Positions 16,353-25,998 are shown, counted from the stretch's first letter. The stretch: 64,000 nt of DNA from an uncultured Gammaproteobacteria bacterium (GCA_958295485.1 OY282354.1:1116001-1180000), one strand, 5' to 3'. Program-made: numbers and translations. Notes: generated by a model from the sequence alone, not told the origin.

Positions 16353-17396
16353 TCATAGCGAGCCGATGAATTCGTTGGTGATCACAGTCGCTACATCGAC
16401 GTTTCGTTTGAGAATGCCAAGCTCGACGGCCTGGTTCACTACGCCGGACATGGTATCGATATCGCACCAGCCCATGCCGTGCTCGGCAACCCCAGGCCCG
16501 GAGGATTGCATCTCGATGCGCAGGTCGATGACTGCCCGATTTCTGACGGGATCATCCGCGCCTACTGCATAGCGGGCGCCGATTTCAGCGGCCTCAGCCG
16601 GATGCTCCTCAATCCAGCGTTTGGATTGCTGGAGCGCGTTGATAAATCGCTGTACAAGGCCCTTATTCTCTTCCAGCCACTTTCGCTGCGCGAAGTAAAC
16701 GTCGTTGGGACCAGGAACCTGCTCGTACTCCCAAACCTGGTAGCCCTGCTCTTCGGGGTTGCCCGTGTTTCGGAACATGGCCCAGTTGATGCTGTCCCAG
16801 GTCGACGCGGCGTCAACGGTGCCCCCCAGCAGGACGGAAGCGAAATCGCGACCCACGGACGCCATGGTCACGTCATCCTCTGAAAGCCCATTGGCTGCCA
16901 GGAGGAACATCGCGTAGTAGCGGCTGGCGGATGCCTGCGAGGTCACCGCAAGGGTCTTGCCCTTGAGATCGGCCGGTGTCTTGATCCCGCTGGCGGTATT
17001 GACGACCAGCTTCATCCAGCTCTTTGTGTAGGGGCAATAAAAGCCGCTCAGTTCCGCGCCTTGCTGTATGGCGAAATAGCCGGAGAAAGGATCGGCCATC
17101 GCGATATCCGCATTGCCGGCGACCACGTAACGCACCGCATCGCCGGCGCCCTCCGCGGCCAACTGTTCGAGGTGGATACCGGCGTCAGCGAAATAGCCGT
17201 TCTCCTCACCCACGTAGAAATCAATGAAATCTATGAACCTGGGACCCCAGGGGACGATACGGATTGTCTCTAATTCAGGCCCGCCGGCCCCTTTGGTTGC
17301 GCCCTGATCGTCACTACCGCCACATGCAGCGGCGACGAGCGCCACGCACAAAAGCAAGGCCAGGCAACGAAGTTGCGCACTTGACAGTCTCCGCAC
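16353..17396 (-). CDS. ABC substrate-binding lipoprotein (NMT1/THI5-like)
   Basis: 347 residues. A lipoprotein signal is seen (LALLLCVALVAAACGG; Cys about 25), so the protein should be anchored in the periplasm. The SsuA/THI5-like fold shows as FYVGEENGYFADAGIHLEQ, AGNADIAMADPFSGYFAIQQGA, DLKGKTLAVTSQASASRYYA and VDAASTWDS. Family ligands include pyrimidine precursors, sulfonates and nitrate. It is the first gene of the minus-strand operon and presumably sets its specificity, but the ligand cannot be read from sequence. Confidence 0.9.
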   Translation of the reverse strand: MRRLSSAQLRCLALLLCVALVAAACGGSDDQGATKGAGGPELETIRIVPWGPRFIDFIDFYVGEENGYFADAGIHLEQLAAEGAGDAVRYVVAGNADIAMADPFSGYFAIQQGAELSGFYCPYTKSWMKLVVNTASGIKTPADLKGKTLAVTSQASASRYYAMFLLAANGLSEDDVTMASVGRDFASVLLGGTVDAASTWDSINWAMFRNTGNPEEQGYQVWEYEQVPGPNDVYFAQRKWLEENKGLVQRFINALQQSKRWIEEHPAEAAEIGARYAVGADDPVRNRAVIDLRIEMQSSGPGVAEHGMGWCDIDTMSGVVNQAVELGILKRNVDVATVITNEFIGSL

Positions 17397-17421
17397 GAAC
17401 TTACCCCAATCCGGAAGATAT

Positions 17422-17460
17422 TTGACATTATATATTCTATATTATCAGGCTGCATGTCAA
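17422..17460. promoter_or_regulatory. inverted repeat and AT-rich promoter region before the ABC operon
   Basis: TTGACAT (17422-17428) and ATGTCAA (17454-17460) form a perfect 7-bp inverted repeat with 25 bp between. The spacer is very AT-rich and itself imperfectly palindromic. On the minus strand the right arm can serve as a -35 box, with gaatat or tagaat as a poor -10. Candidate operator for the GntR regulator of this operon (inference). Confidence 0.4.
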
Positions 17461-17517
17461 GCCTGGTCCTCCGCCAACAGGCGCTCCCGCTGTTCGTCGA
17501 CTTTCAGACTACTCGTC

Positions 17518-17537
17518 ATTCCGGCGAAAGCCGGAAT
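17518..17537. repeat. REP-like palindrome
   Basis: attccggcgaaagccggaat: 8-bp perfect arms around GAAA, within the widespread 'cgtcattccggcgaaag' intergenic repeat type. It lies behind the stop of the minus-strand SSS gene and could act as a transcription-ending hairpin. A related form occurs at 21180-21210. Confidence 0.6.
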
Positions 17538-17606
17538 CCGGTAGAACAATCATCCTGATACAATCGGGCGGCAGTTGGCAAAATTTACGAGGATGTCAGC
17601 AACGGC

Positions 17607-19019
17607 TCAGCCCGCTGAGGCAACCCCCGGGGCGCGGCGATAACTGGTTGAAAGGAAAGCGAAGATGAATAACGAAAGAAAAATCAACAAATCTAATCGA
17701 ATCGAGAATACGGTATCCGGGACTATCTGAAACAGGGAGCACAGGAATATCAACAGGCCCAAGCCGGTCGCAATAATGATTTCCGTTCCCGGCGGTTGTG
17801 GGGCCAGTATCGCGGCAATGATGAAGGGTCCCATGATAGCGGTACCGGCAAAACTTACCCGGGCCAGCAAGACCAATTGATCGCCACTGAGGATCGCTAC
17901 GGTCAGCGACCCCAATGCGAAACATATAATCGCTATTTTAGTATGACGCATATTGCGCTGCTCGTCTCCAACCAACATGGAGCGCACTTCGTTACCCAGC
18001 GCAAATAGTTGTGAGTCCGCCGTGGAGATCGCCGCGGCAATCAAACCGATGGCAACCGCCGCCGCAATGATGGGTACCTGGTCTGTAGCCAATACCCGCG
18101 CCAGGAAGTCCGAGGTCGGCAGGTCCGCATACCTGACCGCGCCATACATGCCGATGGGAATAGTCGCCAGAATAATAATCATGGCAAACAAACCCAGCAA
18201 AAGCGCCATTCGATGCAGTGATTTAAGATCACGCATAATGACCAGTCGTATGGTCATTTGCGGCTGGGTGATCGAAACCAGCACGATAGCGATAAAGGAG
18301 GCAACCAGAAACTGGGCCGTAAATAACCCCCCTGGTCCGGGAGTGGATAACAAGGCTGCGTTGCTTGCGCGCACTGATTCAAACATCTCTGCGACGCCGC
18401 CGAAATGCGCGACAAATCCGCAGGCAATAACCACCGTTACCGTCAACAGGATCAGACCCTGGATGGCATCCGCATAAATAATGGCCTTCAGCCCACCCAG
18501 TTCACTGTAGGTCAGCATGATGCCGACGATAAGGCTCGCCCAGCCCCAAACCGGCAGGAACCCGGGAATGACGGCATTCATGAAAATACTGATCCCCCTG
18601 ATCTGGACGGCAACGTATGGAATGAGAAACAGGAAGATACCGACGAGGTAGAGATAGCCAGCCCAGCGGGTGCCATATGCATCGGTCATCAGCCCGGCGA
18701 TTCCCCTGAAATCCCTGCCTGAAACATACCGGCGCAGGTGCGCGCCAAACCAGATGATGCAGAACACCAGGGCTGCATCCGAGACCGCCAGGAATATCCA
18801 GGCGCCGATTCCGTGGCGGCGAAAAAAATCCGGCATCCCCAATAAGGTGAACGTACTGAACAGGGTTGCCGCGACCGTCAAACACCCTAATAAAAAGCCC
18901 AGGTTTTTGCCCGCCATCATGAAGTCGTTGGAACTGCGGTTCTGTCGCCGCGCTTTTACTGTCGCCACGACCAGTGAGCACAGGTAAACGGCGCCCAGTA
19001 CAAAAAACCAGATACTCAA
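17607..19019 (-). CDS. sodium:solute symporter (SSS family)
   Basis: 470 residues, about 13 membrane segments. Family pattern near the N-terminus: SSNDFMMAGKNLGFLLGCLTVAATLFSTFTLLG, and GWASLIVGIMLTYSELGGLKAIIYADAIQG in the middle. The start is TTG at 19019, overlapping the stop of the small DUF3311-like gene by TTGA. This small-subunit arrangement is typical of PanF-like and related transporters. Substrate unknown. A palindrome (17518-17537) follows the gene. Confidence 0.88.
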   Translation of the reverse strand: MSIWFFVLGAVYLCSLVVATVKARRQNRSSNDFMMAGKNLGFLLGCLTVAATLFSTFTLLGMPDFFRRHGIGAWIFLAVSDAALVFCIIWFGAHLRRYVSGRDFRGIAGLMTDAYGTRWAGYLYLVGIFLFLIPYVAVQIRGISIFMNAVIPGFLPVWGWASLIVGIMLTYSELGGLKAIIYADAIQGLILLTVTVVIACGFVAHFGGVAEMFESVRASNAALLSTPGPGGLFTAQFLVASFIAIVLVSITQPQMTIRLVIMRDLKSLHRMALLLGLFAMIIILATIPIGMYGAVRYADLPTSDFLARVLATDQVPIIAAAVAIGLIAAAISTADSQLFALGNEVRSMLVGDEQRNMRHTKIAIICFALGSLTVAILSGDQLVLLARVSFAGTAIMGPFIIAAILAPQPPGTEIIIATGLGLLIFLCSLFQIVPDTVFSIRLDLLIFLSLFIFAFLSTSYRRAPGVASAG

Positions 19020-19258
19020 GGTTGTTTGTCCTGGTTGGCGTTTACGTCATTCATGCCGGGATGGACAAACGTGCCTGCGACGGCCAATGCAAGAATGGCG
19101 AAGGCAATCAACATGCCGGCCCAGAGACTGCGTGGCAGGCCCAGCAGTAACGGCTGATATTGCCCGGCGGGTATGACAAGGGGGGTAAAACACAAGATCG
19201 ACAAGCCGATGACGCCGGCGCAACATAATCTCCACAGCATATTTTTTCGGTTTTTCAT
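19016..19258 (-). CDS. DUF3311-like small membrane protein
   Basis: About 80 residues from the ATG at 19258. Two membrane segments: LWRLCCAGVIGLSILCFTPL and SLWAGMLIAFAILALAVAGT, separated by VIPAGQYQPLLLGLPR, which fits the family of short proteins encoded before SSS transporters. The frame stays open to 19381, but that N-terminus is basic and non-membrane-like. No strong ribosome binding site helps to choose. Likely an accessory subunit of the transporter that overlaps it by 4 nt. Confidence 0.7.
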   Translation of the reverse strand: MKNRKNMLWRLCCAGVIGLSILCFTPLVIPAGQYQPLLLGLPRSLWAGMLIAFAILALAVAGTFVHPGMNDVNANQDKQP

Positions 19259-19524
19259 GGCATGGAGATTATTCCAGAATTTCCCTGTACTCACACGCGA
19301 ATTCCCGGAGCGCCTACCTGGTTTTGACTCCAGGCGCCTGCGCGTAGTAATCTTCATAATAAAATGAAAGCGATGTCGCAAATATAAAAAAGCGACATTG
19401 ACTATTTTTTATCGCCCTGGTAATTCAGGATGAATTAATCAGGGTTTTCTATAGTATTCGCAACTTGCAGGAGACGATATTGGTGAGACCAGCGGCAATA
19501 CAGTGGGCGCAAAAGAGCTAGAAT

Positions 19525-21204
19525 ATGTCAGACCTGTCGCAAACTAGCCAGGCGCTCCCGGATATTCCGGCTACCCGGCAAAAGCGTGAGCAATGGTACC
19601 GGCAGATGGGTTGGTGGCAGGATGAGCGCCTTGAAAACCGTTACCAGGAGCTGGTTGTTGACCGACTCGATGAGACCGCCGTCGTCGATAATCATGGTGG
19701 AGAGTTGACCCACGGACAATTGCTGCGGGCCGCCGCGGCATTGGCCCATGAACTCTCGCCCCGCGGCATCGGCGCAAGCGACCGGGTACTCATCGCGCTT
19801 CCCAACCGGGTTGAATGGCAAATTGCCCTGCTGGCGACATTGCGATTGCGGGCCATACCGGCCTCTATCCCGATCACCACGGATACCAACAACCTGGCCC
19901 ATGCCGTGGACCTCATTGGCTGCCGTCTGCTGATCGCGACCGATGAATTCAACGCGCCAAGGCGCGGCGATTCATATATCGACGCTATTGCCGCAACCAA
20001 CAGCAGGCCCGACTTGCTGATGATGGCCCGACGCGGGCCGCATCAATGGCCCCTGCATCGACAACCAGGCAGATCAGGCAAACCACAACCGCCGCTGCCG
20101 TGCTCGGAGGCTGTTGACCATATTGCCTTTACCTCCAGCACCACCGGTCATCCCAAGGCGGTGATGCACAGCGCCAATACCCTGGGCGCCTTGAACCAGG
20201 CTTTTACCGGGCGGTTTTCCCTGGGGCCGGATCAACCCATATTCATGGCCTCCCCCTTGGGTCACAGCGTTGGCGCTTACCACGGCGCCCGCCTGGCCCT
20301 GTTTACCGGCGCGTGCCTGGTCTTGCAGGATTGCTGGAACCCGGAACAGGCCCTGGAAATGATCGAACAATTCGGCTGTGCCTTTACGGCTGCCGCTACC
20401 CCTTTCCTGAAAGATTTAGTCAATGCCGGGTGGAGCGGGCCGGCGCCCAAGCTGAACAGCCTCAAATCGTTTTTATGCGGTGGCGCGCCGGTGCCGCCGG
20501 TCCTGATGGAACAAGCCCGGAAGCAATTCCCGAATACATTTGTCACCAACCTGTGGGGCATGACTGAAGGCGGGCTGGTGACCAGCGTGCCTGACAGCCC
20601 CCGGGAGAAAATTATTGCCACTGCGGGCATCGGCCTGCCGGGCCTGGAACTGCAAGCGCTGGATGACGCCGGCAGGGAACTGCCGGTTAACCGGGAAGGC
20701 GAGTTGGTCATGCGCGGCCCGGGGGTGTTCTTTGGTTACGCCGGACAGGACGATCTCTACCGATCATCCTTGACGCCGGATGGATTTTTTCGCACCGGAG
20801 ACCTGGCGCGGATTGATGAACAAGGCTATGTACAGGTCACCGGACGCCTGAAAGACTTGATCGTGCGCGGCGGGGTCAATATCGCGCCGATTCCCATTGA
20901 AGACGTCTTGTCCAGGCATCCCGCTATCGAAAGCGTCGCGGTTATCGGTTTTCCCGATGACCGCCTTGGGGAACGAATATGCGCCGTTATCCAGTCCGGG
21001 GAACATAAACCGGCTTTACAGGAACTGCTGTCGTTCTGTCGGGAACAGGGGTTGACCAAGCGCAATTGCCCGGAAGTCATACGCTTTGTCAGCGACATGC
21101 CGCGCACCGCGGGCGGTAAAATCCGCAAGGTTGACCTGCGCGCCGTTATCAATGAAAACGATAAGGATACAGCTTCCACTGGATTCCCGCTTGCGGGGAA
21201 ATGA
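19525..21204 (+). CDS. AMP-forming acyl-CoA synthetase
   Basis: 559 residues of the ANL superfamily: activates a carboxylic acid as acyl-AMP, then the CoA thioester. Motifs: AFTSSTTGHPKAVMH (P-loop), NLWGMTEGG, FRTGDLARIDEQGYVQVTGR, and the C-terminal PRTAGGKIRKVDLR with the catalytic lysine. It resembles the CaiC/cyclohexanecarboxylate ligase-like branch. The last codons (STGFPLAGK) come from a REP-like palindrome that has grown into the 3' end. First gene of the plus-strand operon; the next start overlaps its stop. Confidence 0.9.
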   Translation: MSDLSQTSQALPDIPATRQKREQWYRQMGWWQDERLENRYQELVVDRLDETAVVDNHGGELTHGQLLRAAAALAHELSPRGIGASDRVLIALPNRVEWQIALLATLRLRAIPASIPITTDTNNLAHAVDLIGCRLLIATDEFNAPRRGDSYIDAIAATNSRPDLLMMARRGPHQWPLHRQPGRSGKPQPPLPCSEAVDHIAFTSSTTGHPKAVMHSANTLGALNQAFTGRFSLGPDQPIFMASPLGHSVGAYHGARLALFTGACLVLQDCWNPEQALEMIEQFGCAFTAAATPFLKDLVNAGWSGPAPKLNSLKSFLCGGAPVPPVLMEQARKQFPNTFVTNLWGMTEGGLVTSVPDSPREKIIATAGIGLPGLELQALDDAGRELPVNREGELVMRGPGVFFGYAGQDDLYRSSLTPDGFFRTGDLARIDEQGYVQVTGRLKDLIVRGGVNIAPIPIEDVLSRHPAIESVAVIGFPDDRLGERICAVIQSGEHKPALQELLSFCREQGLTKRNCPEVIRFVSDMPRTAGGKIRKVDLRAVINENDKDTASTGFPLAGK

Positions 21205-21216
21205 CGAGTCACCCGT
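21182..21216. repeat. REP-like palindrome at the ligase/hydrolase junction
   Basis: ttcccgcttgcggggaa is a short inverted repeat inside the motif 'gattcccgct...atgacgagt', the same repeat type as at 17510-17537. It supplies the end of the ligase gene and the first codons of one possible start of the hydrolase gene. Confidence 0.5.
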
Positions 21217-22043
21217 CCATATTGGCGGACTACTATGAATTTATGAAACAGCGTATTAACGACATCGAAGTCGCTTTTAGTGAAAGCGGCCGGAGCTTGG
21301 GCCAGGGCGCAAAGGTTGTCATGCTCCACGGGCTGGCCGAAGATCGTCACAGTTTTGCCGGCGCCCGGCAGCGCCTGCAAGAGTTTCACGCGTTTGCCTG
21401 CGATTTGCGCGGCCACGGTGAAACCAGCCTGGGCAATGCCGAGGGTACCCTGGCGCAATTGGGCGATGACCTGGTCGGTTTTCTCGAGACCGTCACCGGC
21501 CCGGCAAAATGTATCGGCTATTCGTTGGGAGGGGCCATAGTCCTATGGACGGCGGCGATGCGACCCGATCTTGTCCTGAATGCAATCGTGACCGGGACCT
21601 CGACCAAGGTAGGCCGCGCCGCCGCCGGTTTTTTTCGGGAACGCATCGAACTTCTTGAAAATGATCGAGCCGCTTTTGCAGATGCCTTGTACCAGGACAC
21701 TGCCGCGCAAATCGTCAACCAGGAAATCAACGTTCGTGACGTGACCCGAAACCGGTTGCAAGCCATCGGCGCCGGCGGGGGGTATATCAACGCGGCCAAG
21801 GCCATGCTGCGCCTGCATGAACAACCCATCACGCCCTTGCTTGAAAAAATTCAATGCCCGGTAGACGTCATAGGAGCGGATAAAGACGCGTTCTGCCCCC
21901 GCAAAGCCGCTGATATGATTACGGAAGCGATTGATGACGCCGTCTACCATGAAATTGCCAATGCCGGTCATTTGATGAGCGTCGATCAACCCGTCAGTTA
22001 CAATAATACCCTGCAAAAGATATTAACCCGGAGAACAATATGA
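21201..22043 (+). CDS. alpha/beta hydrolase
   Basis: 280 residues if started at the ATG overlapping the ligase stop; an ATG at 21243 (MKQRINDIEVAF) gives 266 and avoids codons derived from the palindromic repeat, so the true start may be there. Fold signs: VVMLHGLAEDRHSF (oxyanion HG), CDLRGHGETS, nucleophile elbow GYSLGGAI, VIGADKDAFCP (Asp) and NAGHLMSVDQP (His), a complete Ser-Asp-His triad. It could cleave an ester, lactone or C-C bond in the pathway; substrate not identifiable. Overlaps the next gene by ATGA. Confidence 0.87.
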   Translation: MTSHPSILADYYEFMKQRINDIEVAFSESGRSLGQGAKVVMLHGLAEDRHSFAGARQRLQEFHAFACDLRGHGETSLGNAEGTLAQLGDDLVGFLETVTGPAKCIGYSLGGAIVLWTAAMRPDLVLNAIVTGTSTKVGRAAAGFFRERIELLENDRAAFADALYQDTAAQIVNQEINVRDVTRNRLQAIGAGGGYINAAKAMLRLHEQPITPLLEKIQCPVDVIGADKDAFCPRKAADMITEAIDDAVYHEIANAGHLMSVDQPVSYNNTLQKILTRRTI

Positions 22044-23047
22044 TTAATCGCTTTGGTATTTCCCGCGGCGTCAGCCCGCGCGAAAATTTGAAAAGCGTGG
22101 GTGAGTCCGCCAAGCTGTTCGAAGACAATGGTTTCGAGGTCTTGTGGTTCATCGACCATCAACTCGGGATGAAAGACGTGTATGCGGCCATGAACCTTGC
22201 CGCCCTGTCTACCGGCAGTATCCAGATCGGGTCGGCTTGCACGAACCTGCGGACCCGCCACCCGACGGTCACCGCCAACGCGACAACCGCTTTAGATGAA
22301 TTGTCCGACGGTCGTGCAATCCTCGGGCTGGGCGCCGGCTGGGTCGCCGTCCAATCCATCGGAGACCGGCCATCGAAACTTGCCGAGGTAAGGGAAGGCG
22401 TGGAAAACTTTCGCAAATTATTCACCGGGGAAGTAATTGAAGTCTTCGGCAACGAATTGCAAATGGCTACGGCCCGCCGGCAAATTCCCATATTTACCGC
22501 TGTCTCTCAGCCAGGCATGCTCAGGCTCTGCGGTGAACTGTGTGACGGGGCGATCCTCATGGGGGCGACTGATACGGATTTCTGCAAGTGGCAGCTGGAT
22601 TACATCTATGAGGGCCTGGAAAAAGCCGGCCGCGACCGTAGCGAGCTTACCATCGATTTAATCGTGACCATGAGTGTCAATGAAGACGAAGAACAGGCCA
22701 TCAGTGACGTGCGCGCCTGGGCTACGAGTCAGGCCGCCACTTTCCATGACTGGAAGCGCCTGCCTGATGCCTGGGAAAAATATCGTCCTGAATTCAGGGA
22801 AGCCGCGGAGAAATATCACTATAAAGACCACCTGTCCCTGCACGCCGGACATAAGGAACTGGTCAGCGCCGAGTTTGTCCAGTCGGTCGCGGTTGCCGGC
22901 AACCTTGACGCCTGCGTTTCCCGCTTGCGGGAGGTCGGCAAAATGGACATCGATCGTTTCAGTTTCGCCTTGCTTTCCGGTGGCCGCGCCAGGCGGCTTG
23001 ACACCCTGGTCAAAGACGTCATTCCCAGGCTGCGGGAGGAGGGGTAA
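22040..23047 (+). CDS. LLM class flavin/F420-dependent oxidoreductase
   Basis: 335 residues. Luciferase-like fold: FEVLWFIDHQLGMKDVYAAM, IQIGSACTNLRTRHPTVTANATTALDELSDGRAILGLGAGW and CDGAILMGATD. It differs clearly from the LLM protein at 13147-14130, so the window has two separate members. Start overlaps the hydrolase stop (ATGA), end overlaps the SDR start (TAATG). In this operon it may carry out a Baeyer-Villiger-like or desaturating step (inference from neighbours). Confidence 0.87.
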   Translation: MINRFGISRGVSPRENLKSVGESAKLFEDNGFEVLWFIDHQLGMKDVYAAMNLAALSTGSIQIGSACTNLRTRHPTVTANATTALDELSDGRAILGLGAGWVAVQSIGDRPSKLAEVREGVENFRKLFTGEVIEVFGNELQMATARRQIPIFTAVSQPGMLRLCGELCDGAILMGATDTDFCKWQLDYIYEGLEKAGRDRSELTIDLIVTMSVNEDEEQAISDVRAWATSQAATFHDWKRLPDAWEKYRPEFREAAEKYHYKDHLSLHAGHKELVSAEFVQSVAVAGNLDACVSRLREVGKMDIDRFSFALLSGGRARRLDTLVKDVIPRLREEG

Positions 23048-23805
23048 TGAACGAAAATAAAGTTGCAATGGTTACCGCCGCCGCCGGCGTGGGCATCGGC
23101 GCCGCCGTTGCCCGGCAGCTTGCTGCAGACGGCATGGACGTCGTTGTCACCGATGCCCACGCGCGTCGTTGTCGGGAATATGCCGAAAAATGGTCGGAAG
23201 AGTTCGACCGGGAATTTTTAGCCTTGCCCCTTGACGTGACCGATTACGCTGCCGTCGGTGAAGTCATCGATACCGTGATCGAGAAGCGCGACAGGTTGGA
23301 CGTGCTGGTCAACAATGCCGGTTGGAACAAGATCGAGCCGGTCGCGGAAATGGCGCGGGAAACCTGGCTGCGCAGCATCGACGTTGACTTGAATGGCACA
23401 TTCAACTGCATGCGCCATGCCCTGCCGCGCATGATCGACCGGAACCGCGGCGCTATCGTCAATATCTCCTCCATTGCCGCTTGGGAAACGTCAACGGAGC
23501 ACGGCGCGGCCTACTCCGCGGCCAAGGCAGGGGTACACGCGCTCACCCGCGTCGCGGCGGCGGAGAACGGCAAGCATGGCATTCGCGTCAATGCAGTGGC
23601 GCCGGGGCTTATCTACAATGACTTTTTACGCAAGATCTACCCGGATGAGTTTTTTGACGGATACGTGGAAAACCGCTCCCTGGTCGGGCGACTCGGTCAG
23701 CCCCAGGATATCGCCGACATCGTTTCCTTTTTAGTCAGTGACAAGGCCGGGTACATTAACGGTGAAGTTTACGGTGTCAGTGGCGGAGTCTATCCCCATG
23801 CCTGA
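23047..23805 (+). CDS. SDR family NAD(P)-dependent oxidoreductase
   Basis: 252 residues of the classical short-chain dehydrogenase family. Cofactor motif TAAAGVGIGAAVA near the N-terminus, NNAGWNK, the catalytic Ser in VNISSIAAW and the YxxxK pair in YSAAKAGVHALTR; SGGVYPHA at the end fits the family. Acts on a hydroxyacyl or hydroxy-ring intermediate. Overlaps both neighbours, indicating one transcript. Confidence 0.92.
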   Translation: MNENKVAMVTAAAGVGIGAAVARQLAADGMDVVVTDAHARRCREYAEKWSEEFDREFLALPLDVTDYAAVGEVIDTVIEKRDRLDVLVNNAGWNKIEPVAEMARETWLRSIDVDLNGTFNCMRHALPRMIDRNRGAIVNISSIAAWETSTEHGAAYSAAKAGVHALTRVAAAENGKHGIRVNAVAPGLIYNDFLRKIYPDEFFDGYVENRSLVGRLGQPQDIADIVSFLVSDKAGYINGEVYGVSGGVYPHA

Positions 23806-25255
23806 CCCGCATTCGAAATCAGTGGGCGGCAACGACGATCTTCCTTTACCCCCTGGCGTCTTGCCCGAGGCATCTCCCATCTATTGGCCGGTCGATGAAT
23901 TGATTGTGGCATATCGCCGGCGCGAACTATCGCCGGTCGAAGTCACGGAAGACGCGCTCAATCGAATAGACGCGTTCAACCCGGTATTGAGCGCCTTTTT
24001 AGGCAGGACCGACAAGCTGGCCCGGCAACAGGCCGCCGCCGCCGAACAGGCCTATCGCAACGGCGATGCCGGCCCCCTCTGTGGCGTGCCCGTTTCCATC
24101 AAGGATACTTTTCACGTGGAGGGCTACGTCACCACGTTCGGTTCATTGGCCTATAAGTCTAATGTATCGCGCCATGATTCGGATCTAGTCCGGCGGCTCC
24201 GCGCAGCCGGCGCAGTCTTTACCGGAAAGACCAATACTTCGGAGTTTGCCCAGTCGGCAACCACGGAAAACCGCTTTGTCGATGATTGTCATAATCCCTG
24301 GGATATCAGCAGGACAACGGGGGGGTCCAGTGGCGGGGCAGCCGCATCCGTGGCGGCGGGCCTGTCCAGCCTTGCCGTCGGCGCGGATGGCGGTGGTTCC
24401 ATCCGTATCCCGGCGGCATTTACCGGCGTCTTCGGAATCAAACCCGGCTATGGCTTGTGCCGCAATGAAGATAGTTTCAGCGCCATGGGCGATTTTATCT
24501 CACCCGGCCCCTTTGCCAGACGGGTCGCCGACGCCCGCGTAGTCCTGGGAATATTGGCGGAAATGGAATACCCAAGACTTGCCCCTCAACGAGGTATGCG
24601 CATCGCCTGGTGCGCCCGGCCGGGAAACCGCCCCCATGACCCCCGGGTTGTCGCCGTTGCTGAAGCGGCCGTGGGAAAATTAGCTGAACTCGGGCACGAA
24701 GTCGTTGAATATGACCTGGATATTGATGGTTGGGAAGAGGTCTTCGGCCCCCTGGTCCTGCATAATGAATATCGCGAACGCGATCACCTGCTGGATGAAG
24801 CCGCGGATATTCTCACCGGTTACGAAAGGCGTTCGCTGGAACTCGCCAGGGAGTTGTCGGCGGAGGACGTCGAAAAAGCGCGCCGTCGCCACGTCGAATA
24901 CAACCGGCGGATGCAAACGCTGTTCGATGATTTTGACCTGATCACAACGCCGGCAACGGCCGTGCCGGCCTTCCCCATCGGGCAACGACCGGCCCGAATA
25001 GACGGCCGGGAAGTTCACTGGCTGTGGGGGGCGTTCCCCTGTACCGCGCCTTTTAACGTATCCGGAAACCCGGCGGCAAGCCTGCCTTGCGGCCTGGTGG
25101 ATTCACTCCCGGTCGGCTTGCAGATAGTCGGCCCTGCCTTTGCCGAGGCGCGGATATTGGATATTGCCGAGGACCTGGAAGAATCCCTGAATATGGATCA
25201 CACTGACATCATCGACAAGTGGAGTAATCCCGTAAAAGAATTGGAGGCTGCCTGA
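23798..25255 (+). CDS. amidase signature family protein
   Basis: 485 residues from the ATG at 23798, which overlaps the SDR stop by 8 nt; the frame is open to 23738 but that part lies within the SDR gene. The Ser-cisSer-Lys triad is seen: Lys in GVPVSIKDTFHV, cis-Ser in TTGGSSGGAAASVAAG, nucleophile Ser in GADGGGSIRIPAAFTG. The family hydrolyses amides, including those of aryl and alkyl acids. Its presence suggests the starting compound or an intermediate is an amide. Confidence 0.93.
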   Translation: MPDPHSKSVGGNDDLPLPPGVLPEASPIYWPVDELIVAYRRRELSPVEVTEDALNRIDAFNPVLSAFLGRTDKLARQQAAAAEQAYRNGDAGPLCGVPVSIKDTFHVEGYVTTFGSLAYKSNVSRHDSDLVRRLRAAGAVFTGKTNTSEFAQSATTENRFVDDCHNPWDISRTTGGSSGGAAASVAAGLSSLAVGADGGGSIRIPAAFTGVFGIKPGYGLCRNEDSFSAMGDFISPGPFARRVADARVVLGILAEMEYPRLAPQRGMRIAWCARPGNRPHDPRVVAVAEAAVGKLAELGHEVVEYDLDIDGWEEVFGPLVLHNEYRERDHLLDEAADILTGYERRSLELARELSAEDVEKARRRHVEYNRRMQTLFDDFDLITTPATAVPAFPIGQRPARIDGREVHWLWGAFPCTAPFNVSGNPAASLPCGLVDSLPVGLQIVGPAFAEARILDIAEDLEESLNMDHTDIIDKWSNPVKELEAA

Positions 25256-25998
25256 TGCCACCCGTGCTCCTGACCGAATATAAGGACAATACCCTGTGCC
25301 TGACGTTGAACCGGGCGAAACAGAAGAATGCGCTTTCCTATACCCTGCTGGAGGAGTTGCAAGCCGCGCTGAACAGCGAGATTCAAGCCGGGTGCCGCGC
25401 CGTGATCATCAGCGGCGGCAGTGATTGTTTCAGCGCCGGCGCGGATTTATACGACCTGACCGGGACGATCGGGGATATTGAAATGGATGTTGCTATCAGC
25501 AAGGTAACCGATGGCATAAACAATGCGCCTATACCGGTGATCGCATTGATCCGGGGCGCCTGTATCGGTGGCGCCGTTGATGTGGCGCTGGCCTGTGATT
25601 TACGCATCGCTACCCACAATGCCTGGTTCCAGGTACCGGCTGCGCGCCTGGGGCACTTGTATAACCCGGATGCCGTCGCCCGCCTGAGCCGGTTATTCCC
25701 GCGCGATACCTTGACCCGTTTACTGGCGCTGGGAGAGCGGTTCGATGCCGCCGCTGCCTTGCGGGCCGGTCTGGTTACGCACTTGGTTGATGAGCAAGAC
25801 GCGGACCCGAAGATAGCGGAACTGGTCCGACAGGCGGCGACCAATGTCCCCCGCGCGGCTGCCGATACCAAGGGCCTGCTCAATGCCTTGTATGGCGGCC
25901 AATACGACCCGGCGCATTGGCAGGCCGTGCGCAAGGAGATCCTGACATCGGCGGAACGCCGCGAAGCAATCGCCAGGGCAAAGAGAAAAAAACCCTGA
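25255..25998 (+). CDS. enoyl-CoA hydratase/isomerase family protein
   Basis: 247 residues, crotonase fold. Oxyanion-hole segments SGGSDCFSAGADLYDL and IRGACIGGAVDVALACDLRIA are visible, and the C-terminus is short and basic. The first catalytic acid position falls in the region AARLGHLYNPDAVARLSRLF, not the standard hydratase Glu pair, so another crotonase reaction (isomerase, hydrolase, ring cleavage) is possible. It shares one base with the amidase stop (TGATG). Confidence 0.88.
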   Translation: MPPVLLTEYKDNTLCLTLNRAKQKNALSYTLLEELQAALNSEIQAGCRAVIISGGSDCFSAGADLYDLTGTIGDIEMDVAISKVTDGINNAPIPVIALIRGACIGGAVDVALACDLRIATHNAWFQVPAARLGHLYNPDAVARLSRLFPRDTLTRLLALGERFDAAAALRAGLVTHLVDEQDADPKIAELVRQAATNVPRAAADTKGLLNALYGGQYDPAHWQAVRKEILTSAERREAIARAKRKKP

